A stretch of 12,081 nt of DNA from Treponema sp. (GCA_009785045.1 WQXC01000046.1:1-12081), one strand, 5' to 3'. Positions 1 to 7,303 are shown, numbered from the stretch's first letter. Made by a program: numbers and translations. The notes: a model not told the origin generated them from the letters alone.

Positions 1-65
1 CCGGAAACCGCCTTTTTAAACATGTCCTTTGTATTTACTAGCCCCAATTCTTTATAACTGGTCAT
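1..65 (-). CDS. fba: Class II fructose-1,6-bisphosphate aldolase, N-terminal fragment (3' end outside window)
   Basis: The minus strand from base 65 reads MTSYKELGLVNTKDMFKKAV and then runs off the left edge, so only 21 complete codons are present. The stretch SYKELGLVNTxxMFxxA is the characteristic N-terminus of class II (metal-dependent) fructose-bisphosphate aldolases, which cleave fructose 1,6-bisphosphate to glyceraldehyde 3-phosphate and dihydroxyacetone phosphate in glycolysis. The start is well supported: AAGGAG (minus strand, bases 78-73) lies 7 bases upstream of the ATG, and a promoter-like pair is found further upstream at 122-94. The gene is divergent from the lipoprotein operon. 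No catalytic residue lies within the fragment, so the call rests on N-terminal similarity recalled from the family and on the flagellar neighbourhood. Confidence 0.8.
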   Translation of the reverse strand, partial: MTSYKELGLVNTKDMFKKAVS

Positions 66-76
66 TTTTTCGCTCC

Positions 77-105
77 TTGAGTGATTTTTCATAATAATAT
101 ATACT
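77..105 (+). promoter_or_regulatory. Candidate promoter for the five-gene envelope operon
   Basis: TTGAGT (77-82), a 17-base spacer and TATACT (100-105) form a plausible sigma70 promoter. The expected transcription start is near base 111-112, only a few bases before the ATG at 115. This fits the absence of any Shine-Dalgarno sequence there and suggests a leaderless or nearly leaderless transcript. The boxes interleave with those of the divergent fba promoter, so polymerase could occupy only one at a time. The -35 box is weak (4 of 6), so this is a candidate only. Confidence 0.4.
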
Positions 106-122
106 TCTTCTACAATGGTCAA
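94..122 (-). promoter_or_regulatory. Candidate sigma70-type promoter for fba
   Basis: Reading the minus strand, TTGACC (122-117) is followed after exactly 17 bases by TATTAT (99-94). Each hexamer differs from consensus at one position. Transcription would begin near base 87, leaving a short leader with AAGGAG before the fba ATG at 65. The -35 box overlaps the start codon region of the divergent lipoprotein gene. Seen in sequence; activity is inferred. Confidence 0.5.
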
Positions 123-3100
123 GTATAGAATATTGATAGTAATTGCTATCCTCACGGCTATTTCCTGCCATAATCCATTTACATTTGACGAAAATCGCGG
201 AAAAGGCGCTTTTTCTATAACAATTGGCAGTTCAGGCGGTAATAATGGCTTTAGAGCCGCCTGGCTGGGAGAGGATGAAAATGGCGAAGACATCACACCG
301 GACATACTTTCGCACAGAATCAAAATTATTGATAAGCAAAACAATAAAGTAATTATTGATGAAAACATCGTATATGGTATAACTAAATCTTTTTCCATAG
401 ATCCCGGAAATTATGATTTTCTTGTTATCGCAAGATATGAAGGTGAGAAAAAAGCCGTAGGCGTAGAAAGCAGGACGATTCTTTCCGGACATAATAGTGA
501 AGTAATTATCGAAATGCAGTCTTCCGGTGATGGTTCAGATGACAACCCCTTTAGGGTTTATAATGCAGAAGGTTTAAGCAGTATAGGTAGAGGCATTGAA
601 GGAAGCGATTTTTATGATTGGCAATTAAGTGAACACTACAGGCAGATTACGAATATTAATTTGGCGCATTTTGGCAATTGGACACCGATTGGGACGATTG
701 ATATATTTGCAGATCCTCCTAGCAACGCATTTAGTGGTGTATATGACGGCAACGGTTATGTGATTTCTAATTTGAAAATAGTTAATACAAATGATGAACT
801 AACTGCTTGGGGACTTTTTCGTGTTATTGAGAATGGCACGGTTAGAAATATTGGCCTTGTTGATGTCGATATTACTGCATTTTCCAATACCGGTGGTATA
901 GCAGGTTCTTTAAGCGGCGGCACAATAGAAAACTGTTATGTAACCGGTTCAATTTTAGTTAGTAATAGAAGCGGGATTAGTTTGACTGGCGGCATTGCGG
1001 GCTCTGTTTTTGGTCATATAACCAACTGTTGGACAAATGTAAATATAACCGCAACGGGAGCGGATGTCGGCGGTATTGTCGGAGCACTCGGTTATTTCGA
1101 CGGCAATGCTGGTTATGTAGAAAATTGTTATGCACTTGGTGATGTGACTGGTTCAAGTAACACAGGCGGCATTGTTGGAAGATTGGTTTCTGGCAGTATT
1201 AATAACTGTATTGCTTTTAATATTTTGATTGCAGTAACCGTTACTTCAAATTACCAGGTAGGGCGTATAGTTGGTTATATAGAAGATGATAATATCCCTG
1301 TTTTCTTTAACAACTACGCACGCAGCGATTTAATTCCCAAGCCGTTGCTCTTAGATGACTTGGACGGCACAGATATAACCGCAGCACAATGGCATAATGC
1401 ATATTGGTGGATTGAGATTGAAGGATTTAATCAATATATTTGGGACATAGATAACGAGCGGCTTCCAATCTTAAGAAACGCAGGCGGACAACAAAACCCG
1501 CGAGTAGCGTCCATTAGTGGTACACTTCCCGACAGTTTCAGAATAACAAGAAGCGATGGTCTTCCGTTTACTGGCACAGTTCTGATTTATACTACGCTTA
1601 CTGTTATTTACACAGGAAGCGGAAGTGTTAGTTATAATTGGAGAGATGAGAACGAGAATACACTCGGGGAGAGCGCAACATATAAGCCATTGCTGCCTGA
1701 TGTTTATAAACTGTTTATCACAATAGGAACAACTGAAATTACATTTAATTTCACTGCGAACGAAGGCATGGGGACATACGATGAACCGTTCATTGTTTAT
1801 AATGCAGAGACTTTAAAAAGAATTAATAATCCTGATTATGAACCCTGGACTATGTGGTCGTATTACAGACAGGTTGATAATATCAACCTGGAAGACGAAG
1901 ACTGGACACCGATTGGTATTGAGGATACTCCTTTCAATGGCCATTACGACGGCGGCGGTTTTGAAATTTCAAATTTGACGATTAACGATCCTGATCTGAG
2001 ATATGCTGGTTTATTCGGTTATATGCATTTTGGCTTTGTTAAAAATCTTGGCCTTGTAAATGTTAAAATTACTGCATTAACCTCTATTGGCGGTATTGTA
2101 GGCGCAAAATACGGCGGCGAAATAGAAAACTGTTATGTAACAGGTTCTATAACAGCAGGTATAGATCACAATTCCAGAAGCGAAGCCGGTGGTATTGCAG
2201 GTTTTGTTAGAGAAGGAACCAATTTAATAATTAATTGCTGGACTGATGTTAATATAACAGCAGAAGGCAGAGGAGTTGGCGGAATTGTTGGATACATTTA
2301 TAGAGGTTCTTTGAATAACTGCTACGCACTTGGAAACATTATAGGAGCAAATTGGGTAGGCGGTATAACCGGTGTATCAGATGGAAGTTCTGTTGGGAAC
2401 AGTGTTGCTCTAAACAGTTTAGTCGCAATGACTGAGATACCAGCTGACGGACCGCCAATCATACTACCCCATGTTGGACGCATAGTAGGTTTAGTTCAGA
2501 CAAATTCAGTTAATGTGACTGCCAACCGCGCACGAACCGATTTAATTCCAAAACATAGTTATGATAAAACATCTTGGGAAGGTGAAGAGATAGAAATTAA
2601 TTCTACTACTGGCAAAGACGGTACAAATGTTAATGCGGATAACGGCGGCTATCATAGTTTACCTTTCTGGCAAAGCCTGATAATTCAAGGAGTGCCGGAG
2701 TGGGATTTTAGTTCGACAGGCTCATGGCAATGGAGCACCATTGCAAATCTTCCTGTGTTAAGAAGTATGAAAAACACACAAAACCCGCAGGTAAAGCAAG
2801 TGCAAACTATTACAGAACTTGCAGGTAATATTACTATTTTACAAACGGGTACTGTTCTTTCCGGTACAGCGCTTACTGCAAATTACAGCGGAACTGAACA
2901 GGTTGCTTTCCAATGGATTTTTAACGGAAATGTTATAACAAATTCAACAGGCACTACTTATACTGCACTTATTCCCGGAGCGTACACAGTTACAGCATTT
3001 TTAACAGGATATACAAGCAAAACAAGCAGCTCGGTAACCGTGTCTCCAGGTACAGGTGTAGAAGGTGACCCATTCATTGTACATGATGTTTCTACCATGG

Positions 3101-4038
3101 AAAGAGTTGGCAAGGAGACGTCAGGAACGAATCCTTGGTTGCGTACTTCGAATTACAAACAGGTCAGAGACATTAATATGACAGGCAGACCATGGACACC
3201 AATCGGTACAACAAGTGCGCTTGCTTTTACCGGTGAATATGATGGTGGCGGATTTGTGATAAGAAACCTGCGAATTAATAATGCAGATGCTAATAATCAG
3301 GGTTTATTTGGGTTTATTAATGGCGGTAAGGTAAAAAATCTTGGACTTGAAGATGTTGATATTACTGCTGGTTGGAGTCTTGGTGGAATAACAGGAAATT
3401 TAGAGAGCGGAAGCTTCATAGAAAGTTGCTATGTAACGGGAAGGATTGAAAGTTTAAATCATACAGGGACAAATTATAACTTAGTAGGTGGTATTGTCGG
3501 AAGTAATGGTGGGGTTATTAATAATTGCTGGTCAGATATAAATATTACTGCTGTTACACAACAGACCGCAGGTGGCGTTGGTGGCATTGTAGGATCTAAT
3601 AATGGTTCAATTCAAAATTGCTATACTTTAGGTAGTATATTTGCTGATAATGAAGTAGGTGGTATTGCCGGACAGAATGGAATAATTAGTAGTTGTGTTG
3701 CTTTAAATGATAGTGTTTTTATGAGGTCAACTGCTGAAACTCGTATAGGGCGTATTGTAGGTAATCATTCTGGCTTAAATTTAACTAATAACTTTGCAAA
3801 AAACGAAATGAATGTTAGAAGGGGAACTAACGAAGAGGGTACTATAGGTAATGTAAGAACTATTGTGCCAAATTCAAATGGCACCGACGGTGCAACTGTC
3901 GAAACTTCCCAATACACCAATCCAGAATGGTGGAGTACTCCTGCTCTGGAAGGCGGACCCGGCTGGGATTTTGACACAATCTGGGAATGGGATGAAGATG
4001 TTGAACTACCAAAACTGCAAAAACCAGGAAGCAATTAG
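115..4038 (+). CDS. Large GLUG-repeat lipoprotein, putative surface or envelope protein
   Basis: The product has 1307 residues. It begins with a short hydrophobic signal (about residues 4-17) ending in TAISC, so Cys18 is the likely lipidated residue, with the relaxed lipobox common in spirochaetes. After an N-terminal region (19-142) come three homologous modules starting near residues 143, 556 and 985. Each opens with DxPFxVxxxxxxxR/I, then WTPIG, a YDGxGxxIxNL strand, and four GLUG-type motifs of the form GGIxG...xNCY/W, giving twelve in all; it closes with a W-rich stretch ending LPxL. Modules 1 and 2 are each followed by an Ig-like spacer of about 85 residues; module 3 ends the protein. 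GLUG motifs (PF07581) occur in large surface proteins and peptidases, but I see no catalytic motif. The ATG at 115 is the only standard start after an in-frame TGA at 82-84, and it has no Shine-Dalgarno sequence. The next gene overlaps its stop by one base. A structural or adhesive role is inference. Confidence 0.85.
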   Translation: MVKYRILIVIAILTAISCHNPFTFDENRGKGAFSITIGSSGGNNGFRAAWLGEDENGEDITPDILSHRIKIIDKQNNKVIIDENIVYGITKSFSIDPGNYDFLVIARYEGEKKAVGVESRTILSGHNSEVIIEMQSSGDGSDDNPFRVYNAEGLSSIGRGIEGSDFYDWQLSEHYRQITNINLAHFGNWTPIGTIDIFADPPSNAFSGVYDGNGYVISNLKIVNTNDELTAWGLFRVIENGTVRNIGLVDVDITAFSNTGGIAGSLSGGTIENCYVTGSILVSNRSGISLTGGIAGSVFGHITNCWTNVNITATGADVGGIVGALGYFDGNAGYVENCYALGDVTGSSNTGGIVGRLVSGSINNCIAFNILIAVTVTSNYQVGRIVGYIEDDNIPVFFNNYARSDLIPKPLLLDDLDGTDITAAQWHNAYWWIEIEGFNQYIWDIDNERLPILRNAGGQQNPRVASISGTLPDSFRITRSDGLPFTGTVLIYTTLTVIYTGSGSVSYNWRDENENTLGESATYKPLLPDVYKLFITIGTTEITFNFTANEGMGTYDEPFIVYNAETLKRINNPDYEPWTMWSYYRQVDNINLEDEDWTPIGIEDTPFNGHYDGGGFEISNLTINDPDLRYAGLFGYMHFGFVKNLGLVNVKITALTSIGGIVGAKYGGEIENCYVTGSITAGIDHNSRSEAGGIAGFVREGTNLIINCWTDVNITAEGRGVGGIVGYIYRGSLNNCYALGNIIGANWVGGITGVSDGSSVGNSVALNSLVAMTEIPADGPPIILPHVGRIVGLVQTNSVNVTANRARTDLIPKHSYDKTSWEGEEIEINSTTGKDGTNVNADNGGYHSLPFWQSLIIQGVPEWDFSSTGSWQWSTIANLPVLRSMKNTQNPQVKQVQTITELAGNITILQTGTVLSGTALTANYSGTEQVAFQWIFNGNVITNSTGTTYTALIPGAYTVTAFLTGYTSKTSSSVTVSPGTGVEGDPFIVHDVSTMERVGKETSGTNPWLRTSNYKQVRDINMTGRPWTPIGTTSALAFTGEYDGGGFVIRNLRINNADANNQGLFGFINGGKVKNLGLEDVDITAGWSLGGITGNLESGSFIESCYVTGRIESLNHTGTNYNLVGGIVGSNGGVINNCWSDINITAVTQQTAGGVGGIVGSNNGSIQNCYTLGSIFADNEVGGIAGQNGIISSCVALNDSVFMRSTAETRIGRIVGNHSGLNLTNNFAKNEMNVRRGTNEEGTIGNVRTIVPNSNGTDGATVETSQYTNPEWWSTPALEGGPGWDFDTIWEWDEDVELPKLQKPGSN
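541..4038 (+). repeat. Three tandem ~415-430-codon modules with GLUG motifs
   Basis: Module starts are near bases 541, 1780 and 3067, giving periods of 413 and 429 codons. Protein similarity is clear throughout: WTPIG, GLF, GGIxG, NCY and NCW recur in the same order. Some similarity survives at DNA level: 924-944 and 2121-2141 are identical over 21 bases, and 679-692 and 1903-1916 share TGGACACCGATTGG. Eleven of the twelve GLUG motifs carry a Cys at the same place; the fourth motif of module 2 has Ser instead. Confidence 0.85.
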
Positions 4039-4526
4039 TGAAAAGAAATAAAAAAAATCGCGTTAATCCTCCTACTCCATGTAAATCCGCGGTTGTTCTT
4101 CTTATTCTTTTTATAGCAGCAGTTCCCGTTTTCTCCCAAACTGCAGAAGAAATAGATCATCTTCTTACTCTGGACACAGTAAACTATGGACAAGCAGCGT
4201 GGCTAATACTCAATGCTGCAGGTGTTCCGGATATGACAGAACCTTCGTTAGCGTTTATTTATGCAAAAGAAAAAAACTGGCTGCCTGGAAATGCCAGCAT
4301 AGACAATAACGCAAGACTGGATGGGGTATCGCTTTTAATTATGAATGCCTGGAACTTAAAAGGCGGCATTATGTATTCAATTACAAAAAGCGCGCGATAC
4401 GCATACCGTGAACTTGTATACATTAATGTTATTCAGGGAAGATTTTCTCCCAGAATGGCAGTTGCGCCGGATCAATTACTCTATATGATAAACTTTATTC
4501 TGGCACGTGAGGAAAACAATGAATAG
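4038..4526 (+). CDS. Small secreted protein with SLH-like repeats (function unknown)
   Basis: The product has 162 residues. It starts at GTG whose G is the last base of the upstream TAG stop, with AGGA eight bases before it, so translation is probably coupled. An n-region rich in Lys/Arg, a hydrophobic core (about residues 18-33) and VFS before Gln indicate a type I signal peptide cut near residue 34. The mature part is helical in character. Its last third (ARYAYRELVYINVIQGRFSP, then a helix around QLLYMINFIL) follows the S-layer homology pattern: helix, G-x-F-x-P turn, helix. The middle (YAKEKNWLPG...ARLDGVSLLI) looks like a second, weaker copy. SLH domains bind secondary cell-wall polymers or peptidoglycan. 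The next gene, a predicted outer-membrane barrel, overlaps its end by 8 bases, which would suit a periplasmic anchoring partner. The SLH assignment is my pattern reading and not certain. Confidence 0.7.
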   Translation: MKRNKKNRVNPPTPCKSAVVLLILFIAAVPVFSQTAEEIDHLLTLDTVNYGQAAWLILNAAGVPDMTEPSLAFIYAKEKNWLPGNASIDNNARLDGVSLLIMNAWNLKGGIMYSITKSARYAYRELVYINVIQGRFSPRMAVAPDQLLYMINFILAREENNE

Positions 4527-5670
4527 AATCATCAGCTTATTGTGTTTTTTATTGTTTTTCCCTGTATTTATAACAGCCGGTGATTTTGGACTTATTCTGG
4601 ATAATAGTGCAGGTTACGGTGGAATAGAAAAGGGTAATATCGATTATAAAGGTTCTGTTATACCGCATTATTCTTTATTGTTAGGTGAAAACATAGATAT
4701 ATATTTATCCGGCAGTTTTAACATTGAATATAGCGAAGAAGAATGGTCTTATTTACCGGAATTATTACGAACAGAAATATCATTTAATTTAAATTCTGGT
4801 ATTATCCGTGCAGGACGTATTTTTTACAGTGATCCTCTTGGTTTAATAATAAGAGGGCTTTTTGACGGCGCAGGAATAACGCTGTTTACAAGAGCTGGAA
4901 CATTCAGTGCTGGAGCGTGGTATACAGGACTTCTCTACAAAGAAAGAGCAAAAATCTCCATGACAGAAAATGACTTAAAAGACGACTATTTTGCTCCAAA
5001 ACGAATAATTGGCGCATTTGATTGGGAGCATTTAAATCTTGGTCCGCTGCAGTTTAATACTGCTGTTATAGGTCAGTTTGATCTTTCAGAAGTTAATCTT
5101 AATAGCCAGTATTTTACAGGTAAATTAACACTGCCGTTTCAGTCAGCTTCGTTTAACCTTGGAGGCTGCCTTGAATTGATTCAGGAAAATGACACACAAA
5201 CAACTGCATTTGCCGGTGTTATAGGAATGCAGCTATTTCTGCCAACTCCTTTCAAAGACAGTCTTTCGTTAATAGGCCGATTTTCCAGCGGTGTTTTTGA
5301 AGATAAAGATATAAATGTATTTATACCAATAACTTCGATTTACATGGGCAATGTTTTTACAGAAAAGCTATCTGGTTTATCCTGCCTTACATTGGATTAT
5401 ACTTTTCAGTTAAATAAAAAGTTATTGTTTTCTGTTAGTTCAACATATTTTATTTTGAGCGATCCTGACTTTTATGAAGGTTTTCCGATAACAGAAGAGA
5501 AAAAAGGTAATTTTTTGGGTAATGAATTTTTCGCAAAAATATTGTGGAATCCGTATTCTGACCTGCAATTAAACCTAAGAGGCGGAGCATTTTTGCCAAG
5601 TCTTGGAAACGCGGCGCCGGATAACGGAACTAAATGGCGGTTAGAGTTTAACGTCATTTTTGGATTATAA
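4519..5670 (+). CDS. Putative outer-membrane beta-barrel protein
   Basis: I chose the ATG at 4519 (383 residues) over the in-frame GTG at 4507 because GAGGA (4509-4513) gives a properly spaced ribosome site for the ATG and includes part of that GTG. The N-terminus MNRIISLLCFLLFFPVFITA is a signal peptide, cut near Ala20 before Gly-Asp. The rest lacks long hydrophobic helices and consists of alternating polar/apolar stretches broken by turns, for example GTFSAGAWYTGLLY, SLSLIGRFSSGVF and LLFSVSSTYFIL. The C-terminal strand WRLEFNVIFGL alternates like an outer-membrane beta-signal. This fits a barrel of perhaps 14-18 strands, such as a porin or transporter, but I recognise no family. The gene overlaps the SLH-like gene by 8 bases, and a FecR-domain gene follows 15 bases after its stop. 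Confidence 0.7.
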   Translation: MNRIISLLCFLLFFPVFITAGDFGLILDNSAGYGGIEKGNIDYKGSVIPHYSLLLGENIDIYLSGSFNIEYSEEEWSYLPELLRTEISFNLNSGIIRAGRIFYSDPLGLIIRGLFDGAGITLFTRAGTFSAGAWYTGLLYKERAKISMTENDLKDDYFAPKRIIGAFDWEHLNLGPLQFNTAVIGQFDLSEVNLNSQYFTGKLTLPFQSASFNLGGCLELIQENDTQTTAFAGVIGMQLFLPTPFKDSLSLIGRFSSGVFEDKDINVFIPITSIYMGNVFTEKLSGLSCLTLDYTFQLNKKLLFSVSSTYFILSDPDFYEGFPITEEKKGNFLGNEFFAKILWNPYSDLQLNLRGGAFLPSLGNAAPDNGTKWRLEFNVIFGL

Positions 5671-5685
5671 TAAAAGGATAAGGAC

Positions 5686-6354
5686 ATGAAAAAAGCGTTT
5701 GTTTTATTTTTAATCTTTTATATGCCGTTTTGCATTTTTGCAAAAGAAGGTGTGATTCGCTCATTAAACGGTACAGTCGAATTAAAACAATCAGGTTCAT
5801 CAAGTTATGTGCAGGCAAAAATAGGTGATACCGTAAGCGAAAATACAGAAATTTACGCAGGCTTAAGAAGCAATGCTGTTATAGACCTTGGAAGCACAAC
5901 TGTAAATGTTAGTTCGTTAACACGCTTGACATTAAAAGAACTGCTTTCATCTTCGCAGGAAGAAAAAATTGATATGAATTTAAGAACCGGAAGAGTTCGT
6001 ATCGACGTAAATCCGCCTGCTGGAATTAGAACAAGCGTGAATGTAACCAGCCCTTCTGCAACTGCATCTGTCCGAGGTACTACTTTTGAATTTGATACAC
6101 GAACAGTGCGTGTCGAACATGGCTCTGTTGCATTTGGAGGAAATAAAGGCTATTCCGTTTTGGTAAAAGCAGGTTCTGTAAGTACAGTTAGTTTTGGCGC
6201 TGGGGTTCCTTCTCCTGTTTCTGTTTTAGTACCGCAGGTTTCCATGCCAGTGGGAGCAGACCCTGCCAATTTGGATTCCGGTAAAACCGAAACTCCTGTC
6301 AGGCCTGGAACCAGACAAGGTACCTTTACAGCAGGGGTGACTTATCCGGATTAA
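5686..6354 (+). CDS. Secreted FecR-domain protein
   Basis: The product has 222 residues. AAAGGAT lies about 7 bases before the ATG. Residues 1-19 form a signal peptide (cut after CIFA, before Lys-Glu-Gly). Residues about 22-150 match the FecR domain (PF04773): a GDTV...G..S.A.IDLG.T...V strand set, then LRTGRVRIDV and the typical VTSPSATASVRGTTFEF signature followed by VEHGSVAF. The C-terminal third is rich in Pro, Gly and Val and looks disordered. Classical FecR is an inner-membrane anti-sigma regulator with a cytoplasmic N-terminus. This protein has no cytoplasmic part and no sigma factor gene beside it, so it is better read as an exported FecR-like beta protein, perhaps a scaffold or peptidoglycan-associated partner of the barrel. 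That role is inferred from the operon only. Confidence 0.85.
   Translation: MKKAFVLFLIFYMPFCIFAKEGVIRSLNGTVELKQSGSSSYVQAKIGDTVSENTEIYAGLRSNAVIDLGSTTVNVSSLTRLTLKELLSSSQEEKIDMNLRTGRVRIDVNPPAGIRTSVNVTSPSATASVRGTTFEFDTRTVRVEHGSVAFGGNKGYSVLVKAGSVSTVSFGAGVPSPVSVLVPQVSMPVGADPANLDSGKTETPVRPGTRQGTFTAGVTYPD
6333..6352 (+). promoter_or_regulatory. Ribosome binding site and non-canonical ATT start
   Basis: AGGGGTGA (6333-6340) matches the anti-Shine-Dalgarno sequence well and ends 9 bases before ATT (6350-6352). The following frame begins with a signal sequence that needs this start. No ATG, GTG or TTG lies between the in-frame TGA at 6338-6340 and the TTG at 6476. An ATC at 6344 is the other option but lies only 3 bases from the Shine-Dalgarno sequence. 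Confidence 0.55.
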
Positions 6355-7231
6355 CAGAAATTTAAAAAAATTAATAGTCTCGGGTATAATCATCCTCTTT
6401 TTCATTATAATTCCGCTTTTCGCTTATAATGCCAGATCTCCCGTACTTATAGTCACAGAGGAATCGTTTAAAGGCTTGTACGGTGAAGACAGGATACGCC
6501 GGGATGCCGCCGGAGCGTCTTTTGCTCTGTTTCGTCCGGTAAAGACTGTTTCTGTCTCGAATGATGCCGGCGATGACATTGTTCCTTTTGCAATAGCCGA
6601 AGTATCATCAAAACCGTATTGTGTTATATTTCCTCTTAGATTTTCCCGGTCTGCACGGCTTTACAGGGAGCAAAATCCTGAAATTCCTGTAATTATACTG
6701 GAAGGAAGGTATCCGGAGAACGAAAATCCATCCGGATTTGCTCTTGGAGCCAATACATTAGAATATTTTATCTATAAAACAGACATTGAATCCGATTTTT
6801 ACAGGGCTGCAGCCGCTGCAAACGCGATTGATAAAGGAAAAAGCGGGAAAATCGTCGTTTTTTATGATAAAGACATGCCGCAAGCAAGAGATGCCTTCCT
6901 TAGAGGGTTGTATGAACAGGGAAATTTGCTGGAAACCATGTTTTTAGTATCTTTTTCCCAATATTCAGAGTCAGGTGAGCTCTCCTGTGTGATTATGGCA
7001 GGTTCGGGTCATGAATTCTTTGAGAGGAGAACTGGCACCCCGGTATTCATGTTTTCATGGCTAAGCCCGAATTATCTGCCTAATGATGTTGTTCTTGTTA
7101 TTAATGATTCTCCCTGGGTTCAGGTTAAACAGGCTGTCAAACTGCTGTCTGCAGGGGAGAGGACTGGGCTTATTAAGTCGAAATTTCAATATCTGGACAG
7201 AAGGGCATTCGGAAGGGGGTTGTTGCCTTAA
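6350..7231 (+). CDS. Exported or membrane-anchored protein resembling a periplasmic binding protein
   Basis: With the ATT start the product has 293 residues. It opens with (M)NRNLKKLIVSGIIILFFI, a basic n-region followed by a hydrophobic stretch to about residue 24, then LFAYNA: a signal peptide or anchor. A later start such as TTG 6476 would remove all of this. The remainder alternates short hydrophobic strands and helices (SPVLIVTEESF, VPFAIAEV, IPVIILEGRYP, KSGKIVVFYDKDM, LSCVIMAGSG, TPVFMFSWLSP, DVVLVINDSP). This resembles the two-lobed fold of type I periplasmic binding and sugar-binding proteins. It lacks a family signature I can name, and the ligand is unknown. The start overlaps the FecR stop by 5 bases, consistent with coupled translation. 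It closes the five-gene run; the next gene has its own promoter. The reading frame is firm; fold and start are moderately supported. Confidence 0.65.
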   Translation: MNRNLKKLIVSGIIILFFIIIPLFAYNARSPVLIVTEESFKGLYGEDRIRRDAAGASFALFRPVKTVSVSNDAGDDIVPFAIAEVSSKPYCVIFPLRFSRSARLYREQNPEIPVIILEGRYPENENPSGFALGANTLEYFIYKTDIESDFYRAAAAANAIDKGKSGKIVVFYDKDMPQARDAFLRGLYEQGNLLETMFLVSFSQYSESGELSCVIMAGSGHEFFERRTGTPVFMFSWLSPNYLPNDVVLVINDSPWVQVKQAVKLLSAGERTGLIKSKFQYLDRRAFGRGLLP

Positions 7232-7270
7232 TCCGAAAATTCGGGTAAAATGTTGTAATTTGAGTGCTAA

Positions 7271-7296
7271 TGGTTTGACAAAGATTGGTCAAACCA
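7271..7296. repeat. Perfect 9-bp inverted repeat over the flaA promoter (operator candidate)
   Basis: TGGTTTGAC (7271-7279) and GTCAAACCA (7288-7296) are exact reverse complements separated by 8 bases. The left arm contains five bases of the -35 box and the right arm ends one base before the -10 box, so a bound dimer would block polymerase. It could also form an RNA hairpin in readthrough transcripts, but no T-run follows, so it is not a good terminator. Confidence 0.6.
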
Positions 7297-7303
7297 ATAT
7301 AAT
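7275..7303 (+). promoter_or_regulatory. Consensus sigma70 promoter of the flaA operon
   Basis: TTGACA (7275-7280), a 17-base spacer and TATAAT (7298-7303) match the housekeeping promoter consensus at all twelve positions. The expected transcription start is near 7310, about 20 bases before the first flaA ATG, leaving room for AAAGGAG (7318-7324). Sequence evidence is strong; use in the cell is inferred. Confidence 0.85.

Noticed and set aside
3863..4051. Plus-strand open frame of 62 codons overlapping the end of the lipoprotein gene
   Set aside because: It lies inside the conserved end of module 3 in another frame, has no ribosome site and no recognisable sequence.
4507..4509. GTG at 4507 as the start of the beta-barrel gene
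   Set aside because: Its bases form part of the ribosome site for the ATG at 4519, and the signal peptide begins naturally at the ATG.
6476..6478. TTG at 6476 as the start of the binding-protein-like gene
   Set aside because: It would delete a complete signal sequence encoded just upstream, and the nearest purine-rich stretch is too close to act as a ribosome site.
7233..7244. Small hairpin CCGAA-AA-TTCGG just after the operon's last stop
   Set aside because: The stem is too short, the loop too small and no T-run follows, so it cannot be called a terminator.
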